A stretch of 64,000 nt of DNA from NCBI GenBank assembly GCA_038496445.1, contig JALMLS010000304.1:372001-436000 (forward strand), in the 5' to 3' direction. Origin of the DNA: Trichosphaerium sp. ATCC 40318. Its lineage: Eukaryota > Discosea > Flabellinia > Trichosidae. Position numbers and translations under genes: made by a program. Position 1 is the first letter of the stretch, and each line of letters begins with the position of its first letter. The notes beneath the pieces are model-generated. The model was not told the origin of the DNA and did not search any database. It saw only the letters and a program-made list of their open reading frames with translations. This document shows, one piece after another, positions 10,254 to 22,186 of this stretch.

Positions 10254-13200
10254 TTACAGTGTTGCAGTATTTACCGGTTGCGTTGAACTACCCATCCCTA
10301 CAGGAACTGACGTGGGACCTAAACTTGAGCCAGTTCGTGAATCTCTGGATAATTGTGCATCCATACAAGCACATGCAGGAGTCTTGTGAATAAAGAACGA
10401 GTTTACAGTGATTGCTAAAACAAATTAGATCTTTGTATAAATTCTTTTGTACCTGAACCAGATATGATACACATAGATACAATAATAAATCTTGTAAATC
10501 TATCAATATCTGTTGCAGCGAGTACAACACTCAACATTGCAAAGAAAGCAACATTGTACACTGTGAAGAAGATTATCTTAGATTCATTGTATCTCTTGAT
10601 TGGAATTGTTCTTATTCTAAATGCAAACACACTACAAACCAACAGTAGGCATGCCTAAAAATGTAGATAGTAAGTTCCTTAATACACCATATACAAACTG
10701 TACATTTGATGCAACTATGATGTACATGATAATTTCAAAAGCAGAATTGTATTTGCAAGAATGATAGTTCCGAAATACTCTGATTGAATCGACAACAATC
10801 ACTTCACTTGAAGAACTTCCAACAGTTGTCTGAAGTATTTAGTAACTCCATATTAGTACCAACGATGTACCATTATGACCAAGAGAATAACATGACAAAT
10901 GACAAGAGATCCAACCCACAAAAGAACCATCTTATCACTGATTCTTATCACTTGTGTTGTTTTCAATCGATACAATCTATCAAGACGAAGTGTTTTCCCA
11001 AGTAAGGGCCTACAAAACGGTAAGTAACATCAACAATAATTTAGTCAAGTACCCAAAGAGTAGAATGAAACCAATATCAAGAACCCAAATTGATGCATTA
11101 CATGTGAAATTGGAAACAACATTTGGAAGCAAAGTGAATACAGAGATGTACAACAACGAGCTTCCAACAATCATTAATCCCATGAATAAAGGTGATGACG
11201 CCTACAACAGTCATAAAGTCAGCAACAATAAATGGAGATCATGTACCTTGACTTTTTTGTTGCGAAGACTGAGAACAAGGAAAACAGCCCATCCTACATT
11301 GATACAAAAGAAAATGATGGCAACAATAGTTATGCATATTTCTGTCCAATGACCTGGTCAGGAAGTGATTAGCTTTTGTATTTACTGAAGATGTACCATA
11401 TTGTGGATGAAATATACGTTCATGCCATTTGGGCATTGGATAAATCAAGTCTGCAAGTTTTGTTGGAGGAGGTCCTATCAGAGTGAAACTACCTTTTTCT
11501 TGCATTTGAAGATGTAACCAATCCCTAATACAGTTTCAAAGACAACCTCTTCAATCTGATAATTTTCTTACCTTTGTTGAAATCCATCAACATCCCATGA
11601 GTATCGTCCAGCAAGTGTATCTTCTTTTAATCGGAACATGTTGTCATGTATTATTTCGTCAATCTATGTGTTGTGTTATGAAGAGATAAAATAAAGAATC
11701 AATAAAATCTAAAGTGTACAGTCTTATCTGTACAGGCAGTGGTTGAGATAGAAGAAGCGAGTTGTATTGATGAGTTGGTATTCAACTTATTGATAAAACG
11801 TTAGTGATCGTGGTACATACACTTTGGCTTCCACGTACAACGATAGCATCTCCATAGTCTACCACTGCTTTTTTAATCGCTTTGTTGAGTAACGATAAAA
11901 GAATAGCATAGGTGGTGAAGTCGCTGTTAAGGTCTTTTCCATGTCTCTTTTTGAATCCATCATTAAGTTGTGAATAGTTTCCATATTCTGCCGTTGCAGG
12001 GAACTTCATATCTGCCGAATACTGCCCAACAATAAGTACATACAAATATAAAATAGAACATACCTGAGACTCAGCACTGATATAGTGCCATAGATTCATG
12101 TCCAGATTAACTAGCCTACTTGCTTCCGCATCTGTAAAACCAACATATCTTGGGGTGTAGTCTTCTTTACGAAGGGTATCCATAATCAATCCAACAGCAT
12201 CCCATTGTTTACTACAAATAAACCTGGAAAGTGTCAGAGGTTTTAATTTTATTTTCGTATGTGTAAGGACATACCATGCATCAGCGTCATCCTCTTTTGC
12301 CATCAGAGCTATTTTTGATATGTTCTTAGTCACAGATTCTGAGAAGTTACCAAAGGGTACAGCTAGAAAAGCCTGACGAGCATCAGCATCAACTAAACAA
12401 AATAAGATTGTATTCAAGATGTACAACGTACATTCCACGGCATATTCAGATTTGATGGTGAATCCTTGTAATCGTAACTCATCTCTGAATAGTTTACTCG
12501 AGCACCTTTTCAGTCACATAAGCTAGACGGTGAGAATAAAACGGGAAGCGTACATTGTTCCAAATATATTCTCATCAGAATAAATTAATGTCACTGTTTT
12601 CGCACCAACGACACGTAATGGTGGTAAAGCTGCAAAGAAACCTCGTTCTCTTGGAAGTCCAACACTGAGACAACAAGATGTTCCATTTGCTTGTTCATTG
12701 AATTTGTTGCTTCCTGATACTAGCATTGGACAAGCATTAGAGAAATTAAGTTCTTTGCAATCACTAAACCATATGCTTACGTAGTAGTCGTTTTTTCTGT
12801 TCCATAAATTCAATGATAGGAGGGCTGTGGTCTACAACCACAGGGCTAACAAAAAAGGAAATAGAAGAGTCATTCAACCCTTTCTCGTATATTTCTTTCG
12901 TGTAATTTAAATTATAATATGAATTGATAAGCCTGTTACAATTCGTGAGTATTACCATTGTTGTATTACTAACTGTCCTTGCATAAAAGAACGTACTTTA
13001 AATTCAACCTAATCCTCTCCCCTCCTATCGTGACCGGAGTGTCTTGTTCAACTAATAGATCCGAAAAGTACTCCAAAGTATTCCTTGTCCAGTAAGCACG
13101 AAATAATACAAGAAAATCTGTACTCTAAATCCAATATAACGGCTTCAAAGTCCGGCGTCCACGCTCCAACTTGTACTAACGAACGTGAGAAACGTACAGG

Positions 13201-13586
13201 CAATAGTATTTTGAAGCAAAAAAACGCCTGGATAGTTTGTTAACGTGCTACGTTAACACACGCAGTAAACCAGGCGAATTTTCAAATACTACAGCACCAG
13301 CGTAAGCCGTAAGTGTAGTGGCTGTAGGAAAAAAAACCAAATGAGGATTGTACGGCTTTCAGAGTTATAGACATGTATTGTTAAAACACGCTACCGTCTA
13401 AGCAACACGTGATATGTTTGGTCCAAAGATAGTTGTTCAAAAATAATTAGAAAGAGGCTAAAAATTTCCTCGTAGAGTGGCTAACGCACGTATTGTTATG
13501 TTTTTGACTGCAAAAGCATCCGGAATAGTCAGCAATCCAATAAATATTACAATCATACTTAAAACTCTCGTGTTGAATGCACGCAT
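10254..13586 (-). CDS. Class C GPCR with periplasmic-binding ectodomain, array copy 1
   Basis: Membrane receptor, probably a chemosensor for amino acids or similar small molecules. Exon 1 (13586-13490) encodes a signal peptide (core MIVIFIGLLTIPDAFAVKN). After a long intron 1 come Venus-flytrap exons: LVQVGAWTPDFE-type start at about 13170, VTIGG block (about 13020), PRERGFFAALPPLRVVGAKT (about 12610-12670), SKLFRDELRLQGFTIKSEYA, NFSESVTKNISKIALMAKED, QWDAVGLIMDTLRKEDYTP, and FTLIGPPPTKLADLIYPMPK before the membrane. The 7TM follows: TM1 VAIIFFCINVGWAIF-type, TM3 ASIWILDIGFILLFGYLI, the TM5/6 block FAFRIRTIPIKRYNESKIIF, and TM7 ITVNSFFIHKTPAC. FAFxxRxIPxxxNESK is the class C (GABA-B-like) signature. 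A Ser/Thr-rich cytoplasmic tail ends at TAA 10254-10256. No lesion was noticed, but I did not splice every exon. Confidence 0.88.
13205..13290. repeat. Long nested hairpin inside intron 1 of receptor copy 1
   Basis: The two sides pair in three nested arms: AGTATTTTGAA with TTCAAATACT, CGCCTGG with CCAGGCG, and GTTAACGT with ACGTTAAC around a 3-nt tip. It would fold into one hairpin of about 86 nt. The same place in the other copies keeps only fragments (GGCGGAT, CCGCCTGG). It could be a small foldback element or a structured RNA. Confidence 0.6.
13402..13421. promoter_or_regulatory. Intron-1 CACGTG palindrome, copy 1
   Basis: GCAACACGTGATATGTTTGG, the copy-1 form of a palindrome seen at the same place in all six receptor genes and always followed by TCCAAAGATAG. 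This copy is the most degenerate. The role is inferred from conservation only. Confidence 0.45.
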
Positions 13587-14023
13587 GGCTATTTAACAAG
13601 CTAAGGTTCTAAATAAGACGAACGGACGATGACCGAAACGAAAATGCGTCTAAAAAGAAAATGAAGCTATGTTCGTTGTAGAACACGTGATTATATTCTA
13701 AACGTGCTATGCATCAAATTGTTACAAGTCGTACGTAGTATTGAGTTTGGAAGAATTGCCGCTTTTAGATATCGTCCAACGTGATATCTTATTGTATAAC
13801 GCTGTGAATACGCGTCAACAATACTACGGGCTCGTAAAAAAAGTGACATTGAATTAAATTTGTGAACTACAACGTGTAGTTTGTGAACTGGTTTAAACAC
13901 TATCTACATTGCCTCTCCAACAAGTGCGGTTAATTAGGCTTGGTTACGACACTTCAAGCGGAAAAAAATAACATGGAGAGCAATTGTTTAATGTTTATTT
14001 TTCCATGAACCAACCTACCTTTT
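13587..14023. other. Spacer between receptor copies 1 and 2
   Basis: It holds the copy 1 upstream region (including the dyad at 13678-13712) and the copy 2 3' end. Positions 13985-14030 resemble the sequence just downstream of the hydrolase gene (about 35790-35845), with the shared series GTTTAATG, TTATTT, CATGAA, CAACCT, TTTTTAAAC. No extra gene is seen. Confidence 0.55.
13678..13712. promoter_or_regulatory. Upstream CACGTG inverted repeat, receptor copy 1
   Basis: Left arm GTAGAACACGT, right arm ACGTGCTATGC, 92 bp upstream of the start codon. This is the copy 1 member of a dyad present upstream of all six genes. Confidence 0.6.
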
Positions 14024-17000
14024 TTAAACGGTACACGGTTGCGTTGAACTGCCCATTTTAGGAGTTGTAATGCGAGTTACACTTGAACCGGCTCGTGAAT
14101 CTCTGGACAATTGTGTATCCATACAAACACATGCAGGAGTCTTGTGAATAAAGAACGAGTTTACAGTGATTGCTAAAAGTACATTAGATTGTTGTATGAA
14201 CACTTTTTTTGGTATAACCTACCTGAACCAGAAATGATACACATAGATACAATAATAAATCTTGTAAATCTATCAATATCTGTTGCAGCGAGTACAACAC
14301 TCAACATTGCAAAGAAAGCAACATTGTACACTGTGAAGAAGATTATCTTAGATTCATTGTATCTCTTGATTGGAATTGTTCTTATTCTGAATGCAAACAC
14401 ACTACAAACCAACAATAGAAATGCCTAGAAGAAAAATATTTGATGAGTTCCTTATTACACCATATACAAGTCGTACATTTGATGCAACTATGATGTACAT
14501 GATAATTTCAAAAGCAGAATTGTATTTGCAAGAATGATAGTTCCGAAATACTCTGATTGAATCAACAACAATCACTTCACTTGAAGAACTTCCAACAGTT
14601 GTCTGAAATATTTAGTAACTTCATATTAGTACCAACGGTGTACCATTATGACCAAGAGAATAACATGACAAATGACAAGAGATCCAACCCACAAAAGAAC
14701 CATCTTATCACTGATTCTGATCACTTGTGTTGTTTTCAATCGATACAATCTATCAAGACGAAGTGTTTTCCCAAGTAAGGGCCTACAAAACGGGTAAGTA
14801 ATGTCAACAATAATTTAGTTGTCTAAGTATTAAGTACCCGAAGAGTAGAATGAAACCAATATCAAGAACCCAAATTGATGCATTACATGTGAAATTGGAA
14901 ACAACATTTGGAAGCAAAGTGAATACAGAGATGTACAACAACGAGCTTCCAAGAATCATTAATCCCATGAATAAAGGTGATGACGCCTAAAAAAGTCATA
15001 ATGGTTACATTAAAAGATGAAAGACCTTGACTTTTTTGTTGCCAAGACTGAGAACAAGAAAAACAGCCCATCCTACATTGATACAAAAGAAAATGATGGC
15101 AACAACAGTTACAAATATTTCTGTCCAATGACCTGATGATAACACGAGTTAGGTATTGGTATATTTCTAAAGATGTACCATATTGTGGATGAAATATACG
15201 TTCATGCCATTTGGGCATTGGATAAATCAAGTCTGCTAGTTTTGTTGGAGGAGGCCCTATCAAGGTGTAACGACCCTTTTCTTGAATCTGAAGATGTAGC
15301 CAATCCCTAATACGGTTTAATGTAAAAAGAGACAACTTCTTCAATCTGATAATTTTCTTACCTTTGTTGAAATCCATCAACATCCCATGAGTATCGTCCA
15401 GCAAGTGTATCTTCTTTGAATCGAAACATGTTGTCACGTATTATTTCGTCAATCTATTCGCTGTCGTGAGGATCAAAATACAATCTAAATAGTGTACGGT
15501 CTTATCTGCACAAGCACAGGTTGATGTAGAAGAAGTGAGTTGTATTGATGAGTTGGCATTCAACTTATTCAAAAAAGGTTAGCTGATTCATACACTTTAC
15601 TTCCATGACGTACAACAATAGCATCTCCATAATCTATCACTGCTTTTTTAATCGCTTTGTTGAGTAAAGATAGAAGAATAGCATAGCTGGTAAAATCGCT
15701 GTTGAGGTCTCTTCCATATCTCTTTTTGAATCCATCATTGAGTTGTGAATAGTTTCCATATTCTTCTGTTGCAGGGAATTTCATATCTGCCGAATACTGC
15801 CCAACAATAAGGACATAAAATATAAAATAGAACATACCTGAGACTCAGCACTGACATAGTGCCATAGATCCATATCCAGGTTAACTAACCTTCTTGCATC
15901 CGCATCTGTAAAACCAACATATCTTGGGGTGTAGTCTTCTTTACGAAGGGTATCCATAATCAATCCAACAGCGTCCCATTGTTTACTACAAATAAACCTG
16001 GAAAGTGTCAGAGGTTTTAATTTATTTTCGCAAGTGCAAAGACATACCATGCATCAGCGTCATCCTCTTTCGCCATCAGAGCTATTTTTGATATGTTCTT
16101 AGTCACAGATTCTGAGAAGTTACCAAAGGGTACAGCAAAATATAAGGATAAAGATGAAGCATTAACTATCGCAAAATAAGATTGTATTCAAGGTGTACAA
16201 CGTACACTCTACGGCATATTCAGATTTGATTGTGAATCCTTGTAATCGTAACTCATCTCTGAATAGTTTACTCGAGCACCTTTTCAGTCACATAAGCTAG
16301 ATGGTGAGAATAAAACGGAAACGTACATTGTTCCAAATATATTCTCATCAGAATAAATTAATGTCACTGTTTTCGCACCAACAACACGCAATGGTGGTAA
16401 AGCTGCAAAGAAACCTCGTTCTCTTGGAAGTCCAACACTGAGACAACAAGATGTTCCATTTGCTTGTTCATTGAATTTGTTGCTTGTTGACACTACACTG
16501 AAGCATCAGAGATATTAACTCTACAATAAAACACGTGCGTACACAGTAATCGTTTGTTCTGTTTCATAAATTCAATAATAGGAGGGTTGTGGTTTACAAA
16601 CGCAGGTCCAAGAAAAAAGGAAATTGATGAGTCGTTCAACCCTTTCTCGTATAATTCTTTCGTGTAATTTAAATTATGCTGTGCATTGATAAGCCTGTTA
16701 AAAATCGTGAGTTACCATTGAAATAAATAACTGTCATTCTTGCATTATAGAACGTACTTTAAATTCAACCTAAGCCTCTCCCCTCCTATCGTAACCGGAG
16801 CGTCTTGCTCAACTAACAGATCTGCAAAGTACACCAAAGCATCCCTTGCGCTGGTAAGGAGGAGAATACCACAAAAAAAAAACTGTACTGTAAATCCAAT
16901 ATGATGACCTCAAAGTCCGGTGTCCACGCTCCAACTTGTACTAAAACTAGGTAAGAAACGTACGAGCAAAAAACCGACAGAAAAGTTGGCGACATTTGCG

Positions 17001-17329
17001 CTACCAGGCGGATCTCAAACATTACAGAAAAAAAACAGCGCCAGTAAGTGTAATGGTTATAGGAAAGAAAAACCCAAATGAGGATTTTTTTTGTTTTGGA
17101 CCGTTTAGACAATGTATTTTAAAACATACTATCTCTAACCAACACGTGATACACGTTGGTCCAAAGATAGTTGTTCAAGTCAAAAATATTGGTAAACAGG
17201 TTTTAAATCTTGTCAAATAAGTTTCTACGCACGTATTGTTATGTTTTTGACCGCGACAGCATCCGTAATCGGCAACAATCCAATAAATATCACAATCATA
17301 TTTAATGCTATCGCGTAGTATGCACACAT
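14024..17329 (-). CDS. Class C GPCR with periplasmic-binding ectodomain, array copy 2
   Basis: Same architecture as copy 1: signal peptide exon (start CAT at 17327-17329, MCAYYAIALNMIVIFIGLLP), Venus-flytrap exons, 7TM and cytoplasmic tail. The ectodomain patch after the VE-type junction reads VNASSLSLYFAVPFGNF rather than VDADARQAFLAVPFGNF, shared only with copy 6. The intron in the pre-TM1 region (about 15135-15175) is unlike that of copies 1, 3, 4 and 5. The TM7 intron is 50 nt, the longest of the set. The tail ends QPCTV at stop 14024-14026, in sequence resembling the hydrolase 3' flank, so the last residues differ from every other copy. Ligand unknown. Confidence 0.87.
17139..17159. promoter_or_regulatory. 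Intron-1 CACGTG palindrome, copy 2
   Basis: The arms CCAAC and GTTGG flank ACGTGATACAC. It is followed by the invariant TCCAAAGATAG. Conserved in place in all six receptor genes. Confidence 0.5.
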
Positions 17330-17751
17330 GGTTTTTTAACGAGCTAAGGTTGAAATAAGATGAGGGGCGTTGCCAAAACGAAAACGTTTCGAAAACAGGA
17401 AATGAAGTTTGGTTTGTATATTGTAGAACACGTGATTACAATATAAACGTGCTCTACAGCAAATCGATAGAAGGCGTACGTAGTTGTATACTTTGTCGCG
17501 TTTGGTTATTGCCAGCTTGTCCAGTCGTTGTTTACAAGCTGTAAAACGTGTCAATAATACTACGGCTCAAACAAAAGTATGTAATTTGTGAACTAACTAC
17601 AAACTGGTAAACGATCAATCAATACAATACCTATGTCTGAAAAACATGTTTAGCTAGGCGCCGGTACCTTCAAGTAACACAAAATGACCTGGTGCCCAAA
17701 ATAAGTAGTGTGAGAATTTATTTAATTAGTCAAATAACAGAAGTTTGCTGT
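17330..17751. other. Spacer between receptor copies 2 and 3
   Basis: It contains the copy 2 upstream dyad (17423-17457) and a motif series shared by the upstream ends of the other units (ending near 17640 with a TCTGAAAAACATGTTT-type word). No gene is seen. Confidence 0.5.
17423..17457. promoter_or_regulatory. Upstream CACGTG inverted repeat, receptor copy 2
   Basis: The arms GTAGAACACGT and ACGTGCTCTAC pair with one mismatch across a 13-nt AT-rich centre, 94 bp upstream of the start codon. Confidence 0.65.
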
Positions 17752-20700
17752 TTACATAGCACTATCTGTCGGTTGTGTTGAACTACCCGCTTTAGGTGTT
17801 GATGTACGACCTACACTAGAATCGGTTCGTGAATCTATGGACGCCTGTGCATCCATACAAACACATGCAGGGGTCTTGTGAATAAAGAACGAGTTTACAG
17901 TGATTGCTAAAAAGTACATTAGATTGTTGTATGAACACTTTTGTACCTGAACCAGAAATGATACACATAGATACAATAATAAATCTTGTAAATCTATCAA
18001 TATCTGTTGCAGCGAGTACAACACTCAACATTGCAAAGAAAGCAACATTGTAAACAGTGAAGAAGATTATCTTAGATTCATTGTATCTTTTGATTGGAAT
18101 TGTTCTTATTCTAAACGCAAACACACTACAAACCAACAATAAGGATGCCTAGAATAAAAATATTTGATGAGTTCCTTATAACACCATATACAAGTCGTAC
18201 ATTTGATGCAACTATGATGTACATGATAATTTCAAAGGCAGAATTGTATTTGCAAGAATGATAGTTCCGAAATACTCTGATTGAATCGACAACAATCACT
18301 TCACTTGAAGAACTTCCAACAGTTGTCTGAAATATTTAGTAACCTCAGTAGTATTAAACGGTGTACCATTATGACCAAGAGAATAACATGACAAATGACA
18401 AGAGATCCAACCCACAAAAGAACCATCTTATCACTGATTCTGATCACTTGTGTTGTTTTCAATCGATACAATCTATCAAGACGAAGTGTTTTCCCAAGTA
18501 AGGGTCTACAAACGGATAAGTAATGTCAACGATAATTTAGTCAAGTACCCAAAGAGTAGAATGAAACCAATATCAAGAACCCAAATTGATGCATTACATG
18601 TGAAATTGGAAACAACATTTGGAAGCAAAGTGAATACAGAGATGTACAACAACGAGCTTCCAAGAATCATTAATCCCATGAATAAAGGTGATGACGCCTA
18701 CAACAGTCATAAAGTAAGAAATACAGAACACAGTCATAGCTTACCTTGACTTTTTTGTCATGAAGATTAAGAACAAGGAAAACAGCCCATCCTACATTGA
18801 TACAAAAGAAAATGATGGTAACAACAGTTACAAATATTTCTGTCCAATGACCTGGTCAGGAAGTGATTAGCTTTTGTATTTACTGAAGATATACCATATT
18901 GTGGATGAAATATACGTTCATGCCATTTGGGCATTGGATAAATCAAGTCTGCTACTTTCGTTGGAGGAGGTCCTATCAGAGTGAAACTACCTTTTTCTTG
19001 CATTTGGAGATGTAACCAATCCCTAATACAGTTTCAAAGACGCTGTCAATCTTATAATTTTCTTACCTTTGTTGAAATCCATCAACATCCCATGAGTATC
19101 GTCCAGCAAGTGTATCTTCTTTGAATCGAAACATGTTGTCACGTATTATTTCATCAATCTATTTACTGTCGTGAGGATCAAAATAAAATCTAAATAGTGT
19201 ACGGTCTTATCTGCACAGGCAGTGGTTGAGATAGAAGAAGCGAGTTGTATTGATGAGTTGGCATTCAACTTTTCCAAAAAACGTTAGTGATCGTGGTACA
19301 TACACTTAGCGTTCACGTACAACAATAGCATCTCCATAATCTATCACTGCTTTTTTAATCGCTTTGTTGAGTAACGATAGAAGAATACCATAGCTGAGAG
19401 ATCCAGTGTCAAGGTCTATTCCATATCTTTCTTTATATCCATCATTGAGTTGTGAATAGTTTCCATATTCTGCCGTTGCAGGGAACTTCATATCCGCCGA
19501 ATGCTATGAAAAAATAACAATGTGCGAAAAACACTGTAGATACCTGAGACTCAGCAGTAACATAGTGCCATAAATCCATATCCACATGCTTTAATCTGCT
19601 AAGGACCGCATCTGTAAAACCAACATATCTTGGGGTGTAGTCTTCTTTACGAAGGGTATCCATAATCAATCCAACAGCATCCCATTGTTTACTACAAATA
19701 AACCTGGAAAGTGTCAGAGGTTTTAATTTAATTTTCGTATGTGTAAGGACATACCATGCATCAGCGTCATCCTCTTTTGCCATCAGAGCTATTTTTGATA
19801 TGTTCTTAGTCACAGATTCTGAGAAATTACCAAAGGGTACAGCACGAAAAACCTGACGAGCTGTAGCATCAACTAAACAAAATAAGTCTTTGTTTAATGG
19901 TACAACGTACATTCTATGGCATATTCAGATTTGATCGTGAATCCTTGTAATCGTAACTCATCTCTGAATAGTTTACTTGAGCACCTTTATGGACACAAAA
20001 TTAAACTGAGAATAAAATGGGAAACGTACATTACTCCAAAAATATTCTCATCAGAATAAATTAATGTCACTGTTTTCGCACCAACGACACGTAATGGTGG
20101 TAAAGCTGCAAAGAAACCTCGTTCTCTTGGAAGTCCAACACTGAGACAACAAGATGTTCCATTTGCTTGTTCATTGAATTTGTTGCTTGTTGACACTACA
20201 CTGAAGCATCAGAGATATTAACTCTACAATAAAACACGTGCGTACACAATAATCTCTTGTTCTGTTCCATTAATTCGATGATGTGAGGGTTGTGGTCTAC
20301 AACCACAGGTCCAACAAAAAAGGAAATAGAAGAGTCATTCAATCCTTTCTCGTATATTTCTTTCGTGTATGTAAAGTTAAACCGTGCATTCATAATTCTG
20401 TTACAATAATCATGTTAGTATTGTAATTGTTTTTAACACCTTGCATACAACGTACTTTACTTTCAACCTAAATCTCTCCCCTCCTATTGTAACCGGAGTG
20501 CCTTTTTCAACTAATAGATCTGCAAAGTACTCCAAAGCATTCCTAGCGCTGGTAAGGAGTAACATACTACAAAAAAAACCTGTACTTTAAATTATTTATG
20601 AGGAACTCTATGCTATCGGGCCACCCTCCCACTTGTACTTAAAAACAGAGTAAGAAAGATCATTTTTAATGTTTTGAACCGCTACATGATCGGGCGTTTA

Positions 20701-21039
20701 CACGCATGCACAGTGATCCACCGGAAAAGTAAAAAACGGCGAAAAACAACGTAAGAGACGGGAACCAAGGTGCAGGGGAAAAAACCCCAAATGAGATATG
20801 TGGCTTTGGAGTTTTAAACGATCTATTTTTATACCGTATTTCCCTTACCAGCACGTGATATGTGTTGGTCCAAAGGTAGTTGTTCAGGTCAAAAATGATT
20901 TGAAAAAAGGTTGTAAATCTCCTCATACAAGTTTCTACGCACGCATTGTTATGTTTTTGACTGCAAAAGCATCCGGAATAGTCAGCAATCCAATAAATAT
21001 CACAATCATATTTAATGCTCTCGTGTTTAATGCGCGCAT
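17752..21039 (-). CDS. Class C GPCR with periplasmic-binding ectodomain, array copy 3
   Basis: Signal peptide start MRALNTRALNMIVIFIGLLT (ATG at 21037-21039), then the same ectodomain and 7TM exon series as its neighbours. It is distinctive in three ways. The ectodomain patches read VDATARQVFRAVPFGNF and VLSRLKHVDMDLWHYVTAES. The late ectodomain segment carries GYKERYGIDLDTGSLSYGIL instead of GFKKRHGRDLNSDFTTY. The tail ends PTDSAM at stop 17752. The 40-nt TM7 intron is not a multiple of three and must be spliced. As in the others, invariant NISKIALMAKEDDADAW and KEDYTPRYVGFTDA flank the variable stretches. Confidence 0.87.
20848..20868. promoter_or_regulatory. Intron-1 CACGTG palindrome, copy 3
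   Basis: CCAGCACGTGATATGTGTTGG, followed by TCCAAAG. Same position as in the other copies. Confidence 0.5.
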
Positions 21040-21120
21040 GGTTATTATCAAGCTAAAGTTCTAATAAGACGAATGAACGATGCTCAAAACGAAAACGAAG
21101 GGAATGCAGTTTGGTTCGTT

Positions 21121-21152
21121 GTAGACCACGTGATTACAACATACACGTCTAA
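21121..21152. promoter_or_regulatory. Upstream CACGTG inverted repeat, receptor copy 3 (degenerate)
   Basis: The left arm GTAGACCACGT is kept but the right arm is eroded (ACACGTCTAAG). It lies 82 bp upstream of the start codon. Confidence 0.5.
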
Positions 21153-21302
21153 GTCGTACTTAGTTGATCGAGTTGTTTTGTAGTCGCTTTTAGTATTTGG
21201 CCAGTCGTCCAAGTGTTTTATTAAGTTGTGAAACGTGTCAATAATACTACGCTTCTTAAAAAATTTGAGATACAACTTGTGAACTACAACGTGTAAACAC
21301 TA

Positions 21303-21470
21303 AAAGCCTCCGAAAACCGACATACCAACTGATAGGAACATACTGAGCGGCTAAAATCCGGAACGGATGAAACACCCGTGATAGGTTATGTACATTGCGA
21401 AATGTTGGATAGGTCGCCATGCCTTGTTTTACCGCAATGTTCGCACCTACCTACCATTAAAATTTAGTAT
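21303..21470. repeat. Duplicated spacer block (partner at 25847-26005)
   Basis: Shared words in order between the two spacers: TCCGAAA, CCAACTGA, AGGAACATA, GGATGAAACAC, GATAGG followed by TATGTACATTG, GAATGTTGG-type, GCATGCCTTGTTTTA. This places copies 3 and 4 in the same duplication lineage. Confidence 0.65.
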
Positions 21471-21867
21471 GTTTAGCTATGACAATGTTCATGAGAATGG
21501 CTCCGCTTTTTGGCGTGGGTTACCGACAATTTTAATCAACTCATACACTACAAGATATCTTTTTGTGTGAAGAGTTTTGATAAATCCGAAGAAGTTAACT
21601 CCTCGCTAAAAAACAATTATACCTTATTTTGCCAACACTGCGCATAGAGGATGGCATTATTTCGACTCTTTGCGTGAGGTTATCGCAGAAAACTCAGAAC
21701 TTTTTCGTAACCCATGATCCTGCCTGAATGTATCTAAACAGTTAGACTAGGCATAAAAATACGCATACAGTGGCGGAAAGGTTTAACTTAAAATCGACAT
21801 TTAGAACTTTTGATAAAAAAAGCGTTTGCTCACATACGCATTTTTTTGTACAGTGGTTTTTGTGAAG

Positions 21868-21925
21868 GCCAAATTCGAAATTGTCATTGGCAACTTCGCT
21901 ATATTGTGTAGGCCCTCATAAAGTT
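21868..21925. pseudogene. Fragment of the secreted hydrolase gene
   Basis: GAAGGCCAAATTC, then GTCATTGGCAACT, then CCTCATAAAGTTGG matches 36095-36155 of the hydrolase gene at DNA level, in the same orientation. It breaks at AAAGTTGG, exactly where an EF-hand gene fragment begins. Noncoding debris. Confidence 0.75.
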
Positions 21926-22157
21926 GGTTCCTAAAGGCAACAAAGGTTGAAAAAGATGAAGTAAAACATGGTACGCTGATATCCAAGGTAGAGTGTTTGT
22001 TTACCCTTTGTCAATAGGTTTAACTAGGTTGTCAATGGCGTTTGAGACACGTGAAGAGTATCTTCTATAGAAAAAACCAGGCATATAATGGAAGATCAGT
22101 CAGGGTTGCATTAAAAGCTGGCTACAAGCTTTTAAGGTCTACTACAACAAGGCATAC
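21923..22157 (+). pseudogene. Fragment of the EF-hand gene, introns retained
   Basis: Matches about 9098-9320 of the intact gene: GGTTCCTAAAGGCAACAAAG, GGTACGCTGATATC, GTTGTCAATGGCGTTTGAGA, CACGTGAAGAG, AAAGCTGG and GTCTACTACAACAAGG all occur in order. Intron sequence is present, so this is a DNA duplication and not a retrocopy. Small indels and substitutions destroy the frame. It stops at ACAACAAGG and runs directly into the 3' flank of receptor copy 4. Confidence 0.85.
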
Positions 22158-22186
22158 GCCAAAACAAAATACTAATAAAATTTGTT

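Larger units (their letters stand above)
21040..22186. other. Spacer between receptor copies 3 and 4
   Basis: It holds the copy 3 upstream dyad; a block (about 21303-21470) homologous to 25847-26005 in the next spacer; an unexplained AT-rich stretch (21475-21860); then chimeric gene debris (21868-22157) leading straight into the copy 4 3' end. No intact gene is seen. Confidence 0.6.

Noticed and set aside
10464-10658. Plus-strand ORFs repeated in every unit (for example 10464-10658, 14189-14428, 22410-22604)
   Set aside because: They are antisense to the receptor TM5-TM7 exon. Their conservation follows from the minus-strand coding sequence.
10784-11005. Repeated plus-strand frames starting MNRQQSLHLKNFQQL
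   Set aside because: Antisense shadow of the TM4/TM5 receptor exons; repeated only because the array is repeated.
21923-22157. EF-hand fragment as a functional exon of receptor copy 4
   Set aside because: Opposite strand to the receptor, frame broken, intron sequence retained, truncated at both ends.
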